Source of the DNA: Punica granatum | Taxonomy: Eukaryota; Streptophyta; Magnoliopsida; Myrtales; Lythraceae | DNA: 64,000 bases | Assembly: GCF_007655135.1 (NCBI RefSeq) | Contig: NC_045132.1 | Coordinates: forward strand, 22,066,354-22,130,353 | Reading direction: 5' to 3' | In this document: one piece after another, positions 12,771 through 28,630 of the stretch | How positions within the stretch are numbered: the first letter of the stretch is position 1 | Layout of the letters: every line of letters starts with the position of its first letter | Translations under genes and position numbers: made by a program | Notes under the pieces: generated by a model | What the model saw: only the letters and a program-made list of their open reading frames with translations | What the model was told of the DNA's origin: nothing | Databases searched by the model: none

Positions 12771-13569
12771 TTCGAGCTCCGATGATCAGACGAACCTCCC
12801 CGCGGGAACTGCTGCTTTAGTAACAGTACGTACATGACGTAAAGTCGCATGTAGTAGCAGATTATCTATTACACTTTACACCCTAAATTTACGCTTGTGT
12901 GAGACTTCGCGCCCCGAATTATATGGGATAATACAATTGTGCACCCGCCATGTGCCAATTTCAAGATACGAACAGAGGATTTAAGATAAAAGCTTACCAT
13001 AAGCATCTCCTCTGGCTCGGAGCCAGCATTGTCTCGGTATTAATCGAGGGACTGTACACGATTGATATTTGTCGTGCAACGAATTAGAGTTGAAATTTGT
13101 GACTGTGGCTTATCATTCGAAGTGGAAATAAAATAACAACTCCAGTATGTGGATGGATGTAACGAAAATTTCTGGACTAAATTCGGGAAATTTTATGGTG
13201 CAATATAACCCATTTTATTGTGATTTTGTAATATACAAAAAGAAATGATGATTAACGCCATTAGCTGCAATTCAATTGGGCTGACCTGGCCAAGCCTTGT
13301 GGATGGCTGTCCAATATTCCATGAAGGACGACTTTGCTGGTCGCTTATTTATCTTCAACTCTGCCATCATTTTCGTAATGGAGATTACTGATGAGATGAC
13401 CCATCTACTGATAGTGATTTTTTATTTATCTGATGGGCAACATGATATATAGAAATCCAATAGGCTCTTATGAATTCAATTCGAATCGGATGGCCTATTA
13501 AGAAGTAAAAATCTTTTAATTAAGGATTTTTTTTTCATTTATAAAATTCGAATTCGAAATATTACCCGT

Positions 13570-13815
13570 CACGAAAAGCTAACTGTCCATATGAAGGCAC
13601 AAAATTCCCTAATACTAATCCCTGGCCCACCATACTTCGCACTTGGTGTTTTAACGGCGGACGACCCCCACATTGATTTTCTAGATTTTCGATCCTGTGA
13701 CCTGCAGGACTTTATTGTGCTCTAATACCATCTCGCCACAAAAAATTAGTTGTCCGTGTGAGGCACAGAATTCCCTAATACTAATCCCCGGCAATAGGAT
13801 AGTCCACCAACTCCG
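13570..13815 (-). mobile_element. TRIM-like LTR element scar
   Basis: About 65 bp is repeated in direct orientation (13570-13635 and 13740-13800, sharing CCCTAATACTAATCCC and a GGCACA(A/G)AATT block). On the minus strand, TGGTATTAGAGCAC (about 13719-13732), close to the initiator tRNA-Met primer-binding site TGGTATCAGAGC, directly follows the higher-coordinate copy. LTR-PBS-spacer-LTR order fits a very short, decayed TRIM. No clear target duplication was found. Confidence 0.4.
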
Positions 13816-14107
13816 TAAAGCCCCGGTAAAACGGGATACAAAGTCTAACCAAAGGTCATGGCTGCTGTGAACTGTCAGTGCTCGTGCAGTGAGATAGGCC
13901 AAAAACTCTTGGAGCCTATCTGGCTATATGGAATGAGAGATATTGTCTAGGGTAAAGACGAGATTCTGTTTGAGTGGTGTTGCCGCTGGTTGAGTGTCCG
14001 ATAAGAAAAACGAGTATCTAACCGTTTGAATTCACTCGGTTGATTAGTGATTTTTACTTATTTGGAAGCAAAACAGAGCAAACATATAATGGACAGTACT
14101 GGCATAG

Positions 14108-14136
14108 AGCTTCATCTTCAAAAATAATTAATTAAT
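14108..14136. repeat. TTAA/AATT microsatellite
   Basis: About seven units of AATT in a row. Confidence 0.8.
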
Positions 14137-15736
14137 TAATTAATTAAAAACTTATAAAGATTACAACAATTTCTTTAAGAGATTCTTTTTTTAAGATACT
14201 GACGTGGTTTTATATTTAACTTATTCATTAATATGATATATAGTTCGCACTTCAGCCGCAATCGCCATCGCCATCGCCAATTTAATCTTCATCAAGGTCA
14301 CCGAAAGAATTGTCATTGAAGTCGCAGGAGCTCGCCCAAGCACTTGCCGGCGATAGACTATAAACCTTTGACGACGTGGTCTCGATGATTAGTCTATTAT
14401 ATTCACAATACTATAAAATAAGTTACTTTTCCAATTAGAACGTAACATGTGTGTTCAAGGAAAATATTTACACGAGCCTTAGTGGTCACCCTCTTCTTAA
14501 GGTTACAAGAAAGGTCCATGGGTGTCGTTAGAAATAGAGAAAGAAATGAAATAAATGAATATGTAAAGTGTCACTAATAAAAATTAAACTGAAAATCTCT
14601 CATTTCCACTTGAGGAGCAAGTATATCATTGTGTTAAATTTCTTTCTCTAGCCATCACTCTTTTAGCGATGTGCCTTGCTGTGATATATACCGACTTAGG
14701 CTTTTGATCGAGTTGAAGGGAAAGAGAGCGAAGAGGAGGGGATACAACCAATGGAATTTTTTGAGTTCGATTGAATAGGTTCCCTCCGGGCTTCCTTTTC
14801 CTTCCGTTCGAATTTCAACTTCCTTCGTCAATTCAATTTTTTTTTTAAAAAATAAATTAGTGTGCTTTACAGCTTGTTGCAATAAGGCCACTGAAAACTT
14901 GATGAATAAGTCATGATCTTGTCTCAAAAATATAATGGCCTTAACCAATAAGTGTTAGTTAGATAGAGAAAACTTTATCCTTTAATAGATTGATTCGGCT
15001 TGAATTGTATTAATCGGATCATTAGATTTTCGAATATCATAATACACGCACACCACAAATATCACTGCTTTTTGGAGCATTAGATTGCACGAGGTATATT
15101 ATCCCGCCCTTTTGTCTGTAATACTCATTAGATCGGATTATTCGGGTTTAACAGAACACATTAAATGGAGTTTGTGCTCCCATTGCATGCACTAATTAGT
15201 AATTAAGGTTGGAGTGTACGAATCCAGAAAAGGAAGAGATCCTACTGTGGCATTATTGTATGCAAATGGAACCTAATGATGGCTATCCCGTCTAGCTTGT
15301 CTTGTCCCCGTCCACTTTGATTCTTCCTTGGTTGGCCGCAATTTGTTTCTAGATAATATATATAAATAACCCGTGCCATCAATATATATATATATATAAA
15401 ACAAGGGATTTGTCCGTCTCTCGCACAGTCTGGTCATCGAATTACAATTCCTCTCGCGAAGATACGACGTTATTTTAATTATATAAATATTATATATATT
15501 TACTTCAATTATGTAAATATTAAAGATATCACCTTTCTTATATTTCTTTATTAGTCTTACAAGGAAAAAAATGAAAATATTTTTTAAATTATAGAAATTG
15601 AATAACAACAACTAAATATATTAATAACATTCTTTTAATCTAATATATATATATAATATATAATAAAATCTAAAGATGATGTACAATCCTGAGTTGTAGA
15701 AATGAATATATATTTTGATAAGATGAAATATGTATT

Positions 15737-15975
15737 ATAATTTTTATTTGACCGCTATATAATATATATATAGTTGTTTGATATATTATAAAAATGTTTA
15801 TATATAGTCGAAGAGATATATTGCACATACAAAATTAATATTATATATTGTAATTTTTATTTGACAGCTACATAATATATATATATAGTTGTTTGATATA
15901 TTATAAGAACGTGTATATATATATATATATATATAGTTGAAGACATATAGCACATATAAAGTTAACATTATATAT
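15737..15975. repeat. AT-rich tandem repeat, two units of about 114 bp
   Basis: The unit starts TAATTTTTATTTGAC and carries TAGTTGTTTGATATATTATA, a TA microsatellite, then AGTYGAAGA and a GCACATA block. The two units differ mainly in the length of the (TA)n tract. Confidence 0.75.
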
Positions 15976-17609
15976 TTAGATGCCATTTACACGGAATTTT
16001 TACCATTATATTTTCGTTTGCTAAGACGCGTTGGTGTCTTTGGGGACTTTATATATATATTATGTTGCACATCTACTACCAACACCGATCTACGCCAATT
16101 TGATCGTTTCATAAAAGTTTTATCTGTTTTTCTCTTCACTTATTTTATTATGATATTATGCTTGGGGAGACTATTATTTTCATTAAATTTATCTTTTCAC
16201 ACATTTATATGAGAATTTTTTATTTTCTTTTGATTGATATATTTGCTTAATATTTTAATTCAATTCTATTATTTTCACACATGTCTCATATCTCAATTTT
16301 ATCTAATGAGTTTTTAATTTGTGTATATATTTATAACATTTTTCTCTATCAAAATAATTAAGAGATTATTTATACAGTTCCTGTGCAACGTACGGACATT
16401 CAATTAGTTCTATTTAATCAGACGAATCTGGAAGAATTCGAGTTAGAAATTTCTAAATCCAAGTACAATACTTAAAATGTGAAGACATGTCAATAACATT
16501 TTAAAATTCGAGTCAGGAAAACATTACTAATCGATAGAATCATTCCCGACTATTTTATTCAGAGCACGTATAAAATGTGAAGACATGTCAAGAATAATTT
16601 GAAAGGTTATCTTGGAACACGATCATTATCTAATTGGCTGCGGATCCATGTATGTCAAAAAATTTAATAGAACCTTCTCTGAGAAGCCAAGTGATCGATA
16701 CGTGTAGCAATTGATAGTAGAAGCATTAGATTCGATCCTAACTGTTCTTCATCAAATATATTTATATTTGCAGTTGACATATAATATAATATTCACTGTA
16801 GAATATATTGGATAAGACAAATTGGGCTATATGCCTCCTACAAACCTTTTTGGGTAAAATACGGTCAGAAGCTGAAAACTATACTGCATTCTTTTTTCTT
16901 TCTTTTCAGTTAGAATTGAACATTATCCAATATTCTATTGGTTACTAGACAATAATGCGTGTCACTTATACACTATATCTCATATTTCTTATACTATGTA
17001 GTATGTTCTTTCAAGTGATAGAGTGACGGAGTCTTAACCAATTAATGCATTAATTGCAATTTTATTGATCGAGTAGTAAAGGGCTTTTAGCTCGCACTCG
17101 TACAAGGCATGTAGCTTGAGCTCGACGAGCCGCTCTACCCACTCATTGGAGATCCGCCGTAACTGTACGTGATTTTTCAATTTTTGAAAAAGACGAATTT
17201 TTTGATTGAGTGCAATGATATGTGGCATCGGTAATCTCTCTTTCCTTTCATGAGACCAAAAAAAAAAAAAAAAAAGCCCTATCGATATGTTGAGACTAAT
17301 AATCCGTTGATTGTAGCTCTTATTCATGTCCATATATTCCCGCAAGATCATGTCCCATAAATAGTGTGTGCTTTAGAGTGAGAGACGTTTAGTTTTGCAA
17401 TTCCAAACTGTATAAAGATTGGCTGAAGTGACCGGGGCATAAATGTTGTGGGCCAAAGCTTTAGCAGTTCGGCCGAAATAGTATAATCTATTTGCACACA
17501 TATTAAGGTTTGCATGTAAGGAATCTTCTAATTTGATGAATGAGAATCTTTTTTCAATATATATTTCATATAGAAGATGTCTACTTTAATTGATATTTTT
17601 ATGGATTGC

Positions 17610-17710
17610 TTTTTTTTATGTGAACCTTGATATCTTGATATTCGAAAATTTAATTGAACGTCGACTAATCCAGTCGAGTTGGGTCGGCCCATTAAGGGAT
17701 AAAGCATGTT
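17610..17710 (-). mobile_element. Truncated SINE (family A), 3' half
   Basis: The stretch with ATGTGAACC, GACTAATCCAGTCGAG and GGTCGGCCCATTAAGGGATAAA matches the 3' halves of the SINE copies at 2779-2990 and 45005-45175. The tRNA-like head is missing. Confidence 0.55.
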
Positions 17711-18079
17711 GCTTTCTTTAATAATTAAAAATTACATTTTCTGCTTGCCTATTTATATATTGAAAAGCACATAATGACTTTTAATACTGTTGTGTTTGTG
17801 TCATTTTTCTTTTTCTGATGCATCAGTCATTTATTCATTAATTTCTTCGAATATACAGGATCAGTCAATATTACAACCTTATTAGTATGTAAATTGTAAA
17901 GACTTACAAAAATAAGCAATTGATGATCAAATATATGTAAAGAGGAAAAATGTCTTCATAAATAAAAATTCATGTATGTACGCGTGATGCGTGCAAATTA
18001 ATATTGTGTGCAAATGGAAACAGGGGTCTAAAGATTCATGACCGTTTGAAAATCAACTTGTGGAGATGTTTAAGTGAAC

Positions 18080-18940
18080 GTCTCTCCTAGTTCTCGCAGA
18101 GTGGTTACCTTTGTCCACTTTGTTGAACCAATTCCAATTATTATGCTCATCTTTTCGGTAACTGCATTTTTTATCGTGTTGCGTGGAGAGAATCACCGTG
18201 GGATATATCTTCGACCTTCATTCCTAACTCTTTATTAACGGATATCATTAACTTTTTAATTGATCCCTTGCACTTCTATCCCGTTCTTTGCCTGATAAAC
18301 TGTCATTTTCTCTCCATGGTGCTCTTATATTATATCATTTATGGAACTTGAGAAATGAAATTTTGATGGCAGATAAAAAAAATGATCTATGGGAGGCAAT
18401 TCAAAGGATCAAGAGAGCCTTCAAGGAGCACAATTTTGGGGTAGTATGTTGTGATCAGTCTATCTCCCACCCATTCACTGAGAACATATATTCATCTTCA
18501 AATCGAGATGAAGCTGCAAGCAACTCTAGTCGGGATTGGTTTGAACTCTTCTTTGATGCAACATGGCTCCGAGACAAAGCCAGCATCGCATGTTTTATGC
18601 GCAAACAAAACCAGACTCCAACCCTCTCTTGGTTCGCTCCGGTCCACGCATTAACTCCACTTGAAGCTGAAGCTGAGGCCGTGTTAATTGCCCTCCAATT
18701 AACTCTTGATCGAGGTTGGGATGGTATATGGATCCGAAGTGATGCCCTTTTGTTGGTAGATGCTATACACAGACCTTATATGATTCCACGTAATGATAAC
18801 TCTCGAGCCCACAATTTAAGCCAATACGACATTAAGTCCGATTTTGTTGATCTTTGTATCCTTGAGGGTGATCCGGATCTATATGTACCTTAGCCATTAT
18901 TATATAAATAATATCATCTTTAACTATCCAAAAAAAAAAA
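18080..18940 (+). mobile_element. 5'-truncated LINE (non-LTR retrotransposon) relic with RNase H domain
   Basis: An open frame at 18288-18893 encodes a plant LINE-type RNase H (RVT_3) domain. FFDATW, then LEAEAEAVLIAL, WIRSDALLL and the C-terminal AHNLSQY give the expected Asp-Glu-Asp order, and NLRNEILM precedes it as in LINE ORF2 tails. Just upstream (about 18090-18290), other frames read FYRVAWRESPW and similar fragments of the zinc-binding reverse-transcriptase tail, so the frame is broken. About 40 bases past the stop is an A10 run (18931-18940), a plausible retrotransposon tail. This is probably a dead insertion rather than a host gene; a domesticated RNase H-like gene is the alternative. 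Confidence 0.7.
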
Positions 18941-19229
18941 TACTGTGTACATTAATTATTTTACGTGTAAACCAAAATACACATATTATTTCCTATTACA
19001 CATATAGATGTACATACATATATATAAGTCATCAAATATATTGCTTATAATATGTTATCTACATGTAATTATTCATATGAAGCCTCCACTCCTTATTTAT
19101 GATGAATAATAAATTTTTGTGCTCCATGTTAAATTTTCAACAACAAAAAAAAACGTATAGATTACTGTCAAATTTTTTTTTTGGTAAGAAGATTACTGTC
19201 AAATTTATGTATTGGCTTTCTTTCTCCTC

Positions 19230-19265
<36 letters not shown>

Positions 19266-20427
19266 CTATATGTATATAGACTCTTGATCTCTAATATTCT
19301 CACTTTTATTGATAATTTGGCTGCATTTAAATCATATTTAAAGTGTGAAATCCAGTTTTTTTTTGTGCATAATTCATTTATTTTTAACCAACAAAAAGTT
19401 ATGCATCGTAAATAAAATGAATATATTTTTTCAATTACAAAGGAGACCCATAGCCTAGTATAATAAAAGAAAAATCTTAAATAGCTAATAAAAAAATATA
19501 TATTTAATTACGAGATAAAACCATGCTGACCTTTTTTCTCCCGATAGTTGCAGGCCATTTGATTAAGTCATGTATATGGCATATACATGCATGTGCATGG
19601 ATGGTTTTCGCAAAAGATTTAAATTTTAAATCTTTCGCAATACATGTGATTATACTGAAATATTGATTGCCGAAGTCGCGTGCAAGGATCTATGTACGCA
19701 TCCTTGTGCTTGTATAATCAGAAGTTACAAGCCATTAAGTATATGCAACAACCGAGCATACTTATAGTCCTCTGATTACATTTTTCTTATGAAATCACTA
19801 GATATTCGAAGTCCCTATTAATATATTCCTATATCTATCACCTGCCTATGAATACTCTATGATTGCAGTGATATATAAAGTATTAGCACTCTTGGACATC
19901 ATACGTAAGGAAAAGTGGTCGACATGCATGAAAATACTCAAAACATAATCCTAATCAATAAGCTCCAAAAGGAGTGTCGTATAAACACTTAGCATCATCC
20001 GTATAAAGCAATTAAAGGTGATCTTATATAACATGTCACGTTCTCTCTCTGCGTCTCTCTTCGAGAAAGTTTACGTGACAGAGAATCGCTTCGACCTATA
20101 AAGAGACCTCGAAACCCATAGCTAACCGTAAACCAACCAAAAAAGCTTTTTCCAAAAGGAAAAGGAAAAGGAAAAAAAAAAAAAAACCAGAGCCATATAT
20201 ACTTTGCCTTGCCTTAGGCCCCCCCTTCTTTCTGTACGTAGCTTCTCCCCTCAGATCTCCTCTTTACTTTGCTTTACTGTCTTTTTTTTTTTTTAAACCT
20301 TATCACAATCATTAGGCAATCATGTCTTCCTGCGGCTGTTGCCTGTCCCCTGTTCTGTTCTTTTGCCATTCCTCTACCTCCTAGACTGCAGGCATCTGTG
20401 AGAAAATTAGATAGTCGTTCGAGAGTT
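18941..20427. other. Intergenic and upstream region of the CLE gene
   Basis: AT-rich, with a (CT)n microsatellite at about 19230-19261 and a truncated SINE at 19428-19530. The last 150 bases before the CLE start are pyrimidine-rich with A and T runs and are presumably its 5' untranslated region. The same frame is open upstream of the start but has no earlier ATG. Confidence 0.45.
19428..19530 (-). mobile_element. Truncated SINE (family B)
   Basis: TTCAATTACAAAGGAGACCC, then a CCTAGTAT and a TCTTAAATAGCTAATAAA block, match the reverse complement of the 3' part of the SINE at 49546-49689. The tRNA-like head is absent or decayed. Confidence 0.5.
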
Positions 20428-21216
20428 ATGGGTCGACGTAATTGCCGTCCGTTGAGTGCTAATGCCCTGTTTGGGGCAGGTATGGTGGCCGGGGTTATCT
20501 GGCTTCTGCTGTTAGGCGCAGTGGCGGTGGATGCAGCTGATGGAGGAAGGGAAAAGAGTTCGGTGAATCCTGTGGTGCTGAAGAATGTCCAGTTCTCGGA
20601 AGGGAAGGTGAGTGCAAAGGTCGTGCCCCGTCCAGAGTCAGATGTCAACTACATGAGCAAACGCAGAGTTCCAAATGGACCCGATCCTATCCATAACAGG
20701 TAAGTCATATATAGTTAATGTGCAGCACCTATTCTTTGAGAAATACACGTAGTTTTTCTTGGGACCCTTTTCGCGACTGATAAGCTCATGGGAGATTTTG
20801 ACATTTGATCATACTGCAAGTCACAAATTTTTCTCGAATCCAAATATATGTGGACTGCTTGCAATTTTACATGCTTAGCTATATATACACGTGACTGAAT
20901 TTTTTCCTACATTTTATCAGAGAAAAAGTCGTCAAATAGCTAGTCAGCAACATACATAAGCATAACAATAATTCATGAAAAAACGATTATATAAACATCC
21001 TTAAATAATTAAATAGCAATTAAAAACTGTCCTGTATACTCAATTTGAAAAGCACTGTTACATTGGCCTTGCCCTGCTTTTTATGTGGTCAAACGGTATC
21101 TATCATATCTATCTCAAACTAGTTAACTGGAATTTCGACTTTTAACATAGAGTCTTCTTTTGTTAATCCATTTCAGGAGAGCGGGGAACTCCAAACAGCC
21201 ACCGGGGCGAGCTTAG
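20428..21216 (+). CDS. CLE: CLE25/26-type CLAVATA3/ESR-related signalling peptide precursor
   Basis: Two exons, 20428-20699 and 21177-21216, split in phase 2 by a 477-bp intron (GTAAGT donor, TTTCAG acceptor), encode a 103-residue prepropeptide. The first ATG gives MGRRNCRPLS, then a hydrophobic core (VAGVIWLLLLGAVAVDA) that is a signal peptide or anchor for secretion. A variable region follows, then the CLE motif RRVPNGPDPIHN at residues 79-90 and a short tail ending QPPGRA. CLE peptides are cut out, modified and perceived by LRR receptor kinases of the CLV1/BAM class. The dodecapeptide closely resembles Arabidopsis CLE25 and CLE26 (phloem and root signalling), as does the post-motif tail. 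The intron interrupts the codon immediately after the mature peptide. Confidence 0.9.
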
Positions 21217-24200
21217 TTGGGGGAAGTCAGAATGATGAGTTCGTAAAATTAAAGCGCTGGATAAACAGAGAAGACGTCGCGCAATCGAGATGTGTCTTCC
21301 CACGTAGTTGTATGTGTATTTCTCTAAAAACCAACATATGGGGGGTTCCCTCGAAAAGATTCGGTGTTTGCAGCTATCTGCTTTTTAGAAAAAGATCAAT
21401 ATATTCTTGTGGATGGCACTTGGGGAGTGAAAGAATATATACAATTGTGGGGAAGAAGCTTGTGATATATTTTTAAATATGTAGCCATTATCCCACAGAA
21501 TCCCAGCAGGAACAGATCGAATATGGAGGAGTCCCTACCTTTTTCATTAAGTGTTTATTTTATTCATGGCTTTCATGTGTTTGTTGAATTCGTGTTGGGG
21601 ATTTATGCTTGTAAAAGGAACATATAATAAGAAAAAAGAAAAATATATATTATTGGAAAAATAGAACAATATTATTCGCTAATTATGGATGAAAGCGTGC
21701 ATGGAGAATGTCCAGCAGTTCTTCATGCATGAAACAGCCAAATGTAAATTCTCAATGGAAAGGATTGTGTTTATGTTTATGTGTATAATTTTTTTTTATA
21801 TAGTGAGATCACGACATATCCTTAATCTTTTTTGCTGAGAGTAATTCTCGTTCGTTCGAACATGTTTATACTATAGGCATTTTGTTAATATATATATACT
21901 CAATTATTAATATGATAATTTTTCACCAAAAAAAAAATGAAGTGTTAGAGCCCATGAGGTTATACCTTAAACTACTCGAACCTCTCAAGTAGTCTCTTTT
22001 GAAGAACAAAATCGATCCTACGGTATCAAAGTAGACAAATCCAGGTAAGTTATGTGAAGGTAGCTAGAAGAACTGAGACACAAATTTGATAAAACCTTCG
22101 GAAGCAACGAAGTGTTTTAATGCAGTTGCATACACTTGGTCAATAAAAATCGAGATAAAGACTCACTTTCATTAATTCTAGTTACATTTTTGTCCTAAGA
22201 GAGTGGCATGGGTTCCCTCCCAAAGGTTAAAGGGAATACACAGGATTGAAACTAAAGTTGATTGGGGGGTGCTTGCATCGGAGAAAAAAAGGCAAATGCA
22301 TCTTGGGTTAGTCATTTTCACTGGATTCTTTTTTATGGTTCTTTGGTCCAATATGCGTTCAAACATCCAAAAGGAGAGGGGAAAAAAGAAAAGTATGCCA
22401 AAGAAAGGCTGCAAAACAACTCATACACATGGCTTCCCTCGAATCTTTTCTCTTGATCTCGGGCTTTTGTTTTTCAGCTTCTTTAATTCCATTTTCTTGT
22501 TCGGTTCGGCCGTCGAAAGCTAGCGTCGGTCCAAAGCAAGCGAGATTCATAAATGGAAGCCATTGCCAAAAGAAAAATTAATCAAAGGGAAAGGAAGATG
22601 AGACTGATTCAATTGAGGTGTTATGTAAGTTTTGTTCATAGCATATGTACAAGACAAACAAAAGCCCATCGAGAGCCATTTTGAAAAATGGATGATATAT
22701 GTGGCACGCAGATAGGGAAAAGAAACATGGAACCATTATAGCTTATGATGCTCGAGCTGGACCGGACTCCCAAAACTCAGGCTTAAAACTGGATCTCGAC
22801 TCGGTCAGTTCCCATTTCAATAATCTAATCAAATGTAAAGTCTAAGCTTAAGTCGAGCCAAGTACTTACTGGATTTTGTATTTCCTTGAAAAGGGGTCTG
22901 TTTCTTAAATTGAAGTAAGATTACTCCAAAACTGATGGTGCCGAAGGAGCTTGATTAGGTTCTCTTAGCCTCGCGTCCGAGATTTGAGTATGGAAACTCA
23001 TGTTCATCTCATCACTGAACTAGGGAACTCGGGTCAAGTCCAAAAGAATCGAGTTCAATTCCAGCAGCTAGCTAGCCATATAATTTAGCCCAAGTAGCCT
23101 TGCATTACCTTGGCCCACTGGAGCCTATGATTTTGTTTGGTTTTCCATTTTGTATGAAGACGCATGAAGTCTCCATCTTTTATCGTAAAAGATAAGTGAG
23201 ATCATCTGTATACTCTTTCTATTGACTAAAACTAATTCCCTTCAGACATCTTCTTAACCTTGTCTATGAGGTGATTTCAGTGGATTACATACTGTTACGC
23301 TACATGTGAAATATGTTCACTGAGAGCTCAATTTACCATTAACACACATTCTCGTGATTCTTTTTCTCTCCTATTGATAGATCTTTTGAATGCAACTGAT
23401 ACCCACCCCCTTTATCTCATTATTGTGGAAAGAAAAGCAATTATGACAACTTCAGGACAAAACCAAACTCAAGAAGATATACAATGTCGCTGAATCCATG
23501 AATGTTAATACTAACATCTTTTGATCGTCGATCTGAGGAATGACAAGGAGTTGGACTCTATCAATATACACTTACAACATTTGGAGATAACATTTAGTGA
23601 TATCAAATGGGTGCACGTGTTACATATAATTTTCCAATCAACCCTATCGAGATTGCAAAATCGAGAAGCTACTTCTTTCATAACTCGCCCCGAAACAGAT
23701 CAAACAAAAGCCCAATCGCCTTTCAGCCTCTCACCAGCCCAAAGCCCACGGCTTCCTCATTTGACCGACTGGACCAAACAGAAACATACGACAGCCCCAT
23801 GACCATGGATATTTGTTGGTGCCTAACTCCTTACTAAGAATAGGCCATTCGGCATGAAAATTTCTGAAAATAGAACGGCTAAGTCAAAAACTGGCGAAGA
23901 TTTGACAGTTGAAACATGAAAGATTCGTTCAGGCACAGTGTTTTGTACGCATTGGGCCAACTGTGTTGACTTTGATCTTTTCCCGCTAGTGGAAAAACAA
24001 ATCAATTTCGACGATGTTAATGTATAAGCATGCATGTCACGTCGTCGCCCATATTTTTATTCCATAATCTTTATTCCATTTGACCAAGATATACAAGTAC
24101 GAATGCATGATCCATCTCTTACTCCAGTCAAGAAGAATTATCCGTCCCGTAGACCGGACTATCTCTTTTAAGTACATTAGAATCGTTTAATAAACATGAG

Positions 24201-25228
24201 ACCCATCACCATGTGTGAATTTAAACTGCCTGCATGTTGATATGGAATGATCCAACTATGAGAATGGCTTTTTTTTTTTTTCAGAAACAGTTGACAGTGA
24301 AATGTGAAATTTCAACCTTCTAAAGAAAATTATATATAATTAAAACATATGAAATTGTTGATTTTTGCCTGTTTAATATGTGAAATCGACCTCTCTAATA
24401 GCATCTTATAATTCCAAACCCCGGGTTTGAGCTTGACTATCTCTTATCAATTAGAAATTCCAAATTGAAAATTTGCTATTGCTCATACAGATATGAGTGT
24501 AAAAGAGCGTTTAAGATGATGTGTGCAAATCAACCACCGGTTTACTCTTCAACCAGCGGACCCGAATTGCGTATCAATCTATGATAAGATGATGAATGGA
24601 CTTTGAAAATTCTTTAACCCTACGATGTCGGAAAGTGAAAATGCGATCAAGCAAGGCAGTCGATGTCGTAGCGTGCACCATCGAGATGGATGTACAGTCA
24701 CAGATGCACCCGGGCCTTGGGAAGCAACGGTCGGCTAGTGGGCCCAGCCCAAGGAGGCGGGGCGGCAGGTGGGCGCGGGAGACAATGTCTTCCGTCCGAG
24801 TTCCAACTCGCGGCTCAGCACGCCACGTGTCCGTGCCAGATTTTTGTACTTTGACCCGGCGGAGCCACCGGAGAGAGACAGACAGGAACGGAAAAAAGGG
24901 CATTTGTCCGCTGCAACCAAAAATGGAAAGCAATTCAACGCGAAATTGAAAAATTCCCCTGTCATTTGCATTTCATTTAATTCCCATTTCCCTCTCTCTC
25001 TCTCTCTCTCCCCTTCGTCCATGCAAATCGATCCTCCCGAGCTTCTGCGATTCCGAAGCCGCGAGCGGGGAAGAGACGACAGTTGAATCGAGTGATGACC
25101 CAGAGACCCAGACGAGCCGGCTTGGAACCCTGACCCGGCCGCTGTTCCACGGATCGTTCGCAATCGTCTGTTACTGTTAGCCGGGAACGTGCCGATTCGA
25201 CCTGCTCCGCCGGCGCTACTTATAAGCC
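21217..25228. other. Intergenic between CLE and PP2A genes
   Basis: About 4 kb with no supported gene. The first few hundred bases are probably the CLE 3' untranslated region. From about 24700 the sequence becomes GC-rich and then carries a (CT)10 tract at 24991-25010, which looks like promoter and 5' untranslated sequence of the PP2A gene. Short open frames on both strands show no domain. Confidence 0.5.
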
Positions 25229-28376
<3,148 letters not shown>

Positions 28377-28630
28377 TTTCGGTACATCTCCCGGCTGTTT
28401 GTAATTCCTGTTTGCTGCCGTATTGGTGTAGATTTGTTTTGGTGAGTTTTCCTATTTCGAATCCGAGGGTGATCAGTTCAGCGACATCATTCTTTTGTTT
28501 AAAGCTTGTGCTGCTTCTGCTTCTGCTGCTGCTTTTGTTCATGTGCTCGAGAAACTCGATAGGAGAGAGTGACAGAGAGGGCACATGTGCCTGTTGGTCC
28601 GGTGACCTGTATATTCTTTCAAAAGTATGG
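28377..28630 (+). other. Likely PP2A 3' untranslated region
   Basis: Follows the PP2A stop directly and ends where the segmental duplication begins. It contains a run of CTGCTTCTG-like units near 28510-28535. No separate gene is seen. Confidence 0.4.

Larger units (their letters stand above)
12771..18079. other. Gene-free AT-rich spacer upstream of the TNL gene
   Basis: About 5.3 kb without a supported gene. It contains a TRIM-like scar (13570-13815), a TTAA microsatellite (about 14110-14136), a two-copy AT-rich tandem repeat (15737-15975) and a SINE 3' fragment (17610-17710). A 105-residue open frame at 17034-17351 (minus) crosses a long poly-A/T tract and matches nothing I know. Confidence 0.45.

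Noticed and set aside
13681..13902. Minus-strand frame containing RFTGALRSWW as a gag-like retroelement protein
   Set aside because: Only a few residues look gag-like and the frame runs into the TRIM-like repeat and primer site; too short to support.
17034..17351. 105-codon minus-strand frame as a gene
   Set aside because: Contains a poly-Phe run from an A/T homopolymer and has no family resemblance.
24574..25163. Long minus-strand frames over the PP2A promoter
   Set aside because: GC-rich leader sequence opens frames by chance; no domain and overlaps the PP2A 5' region.
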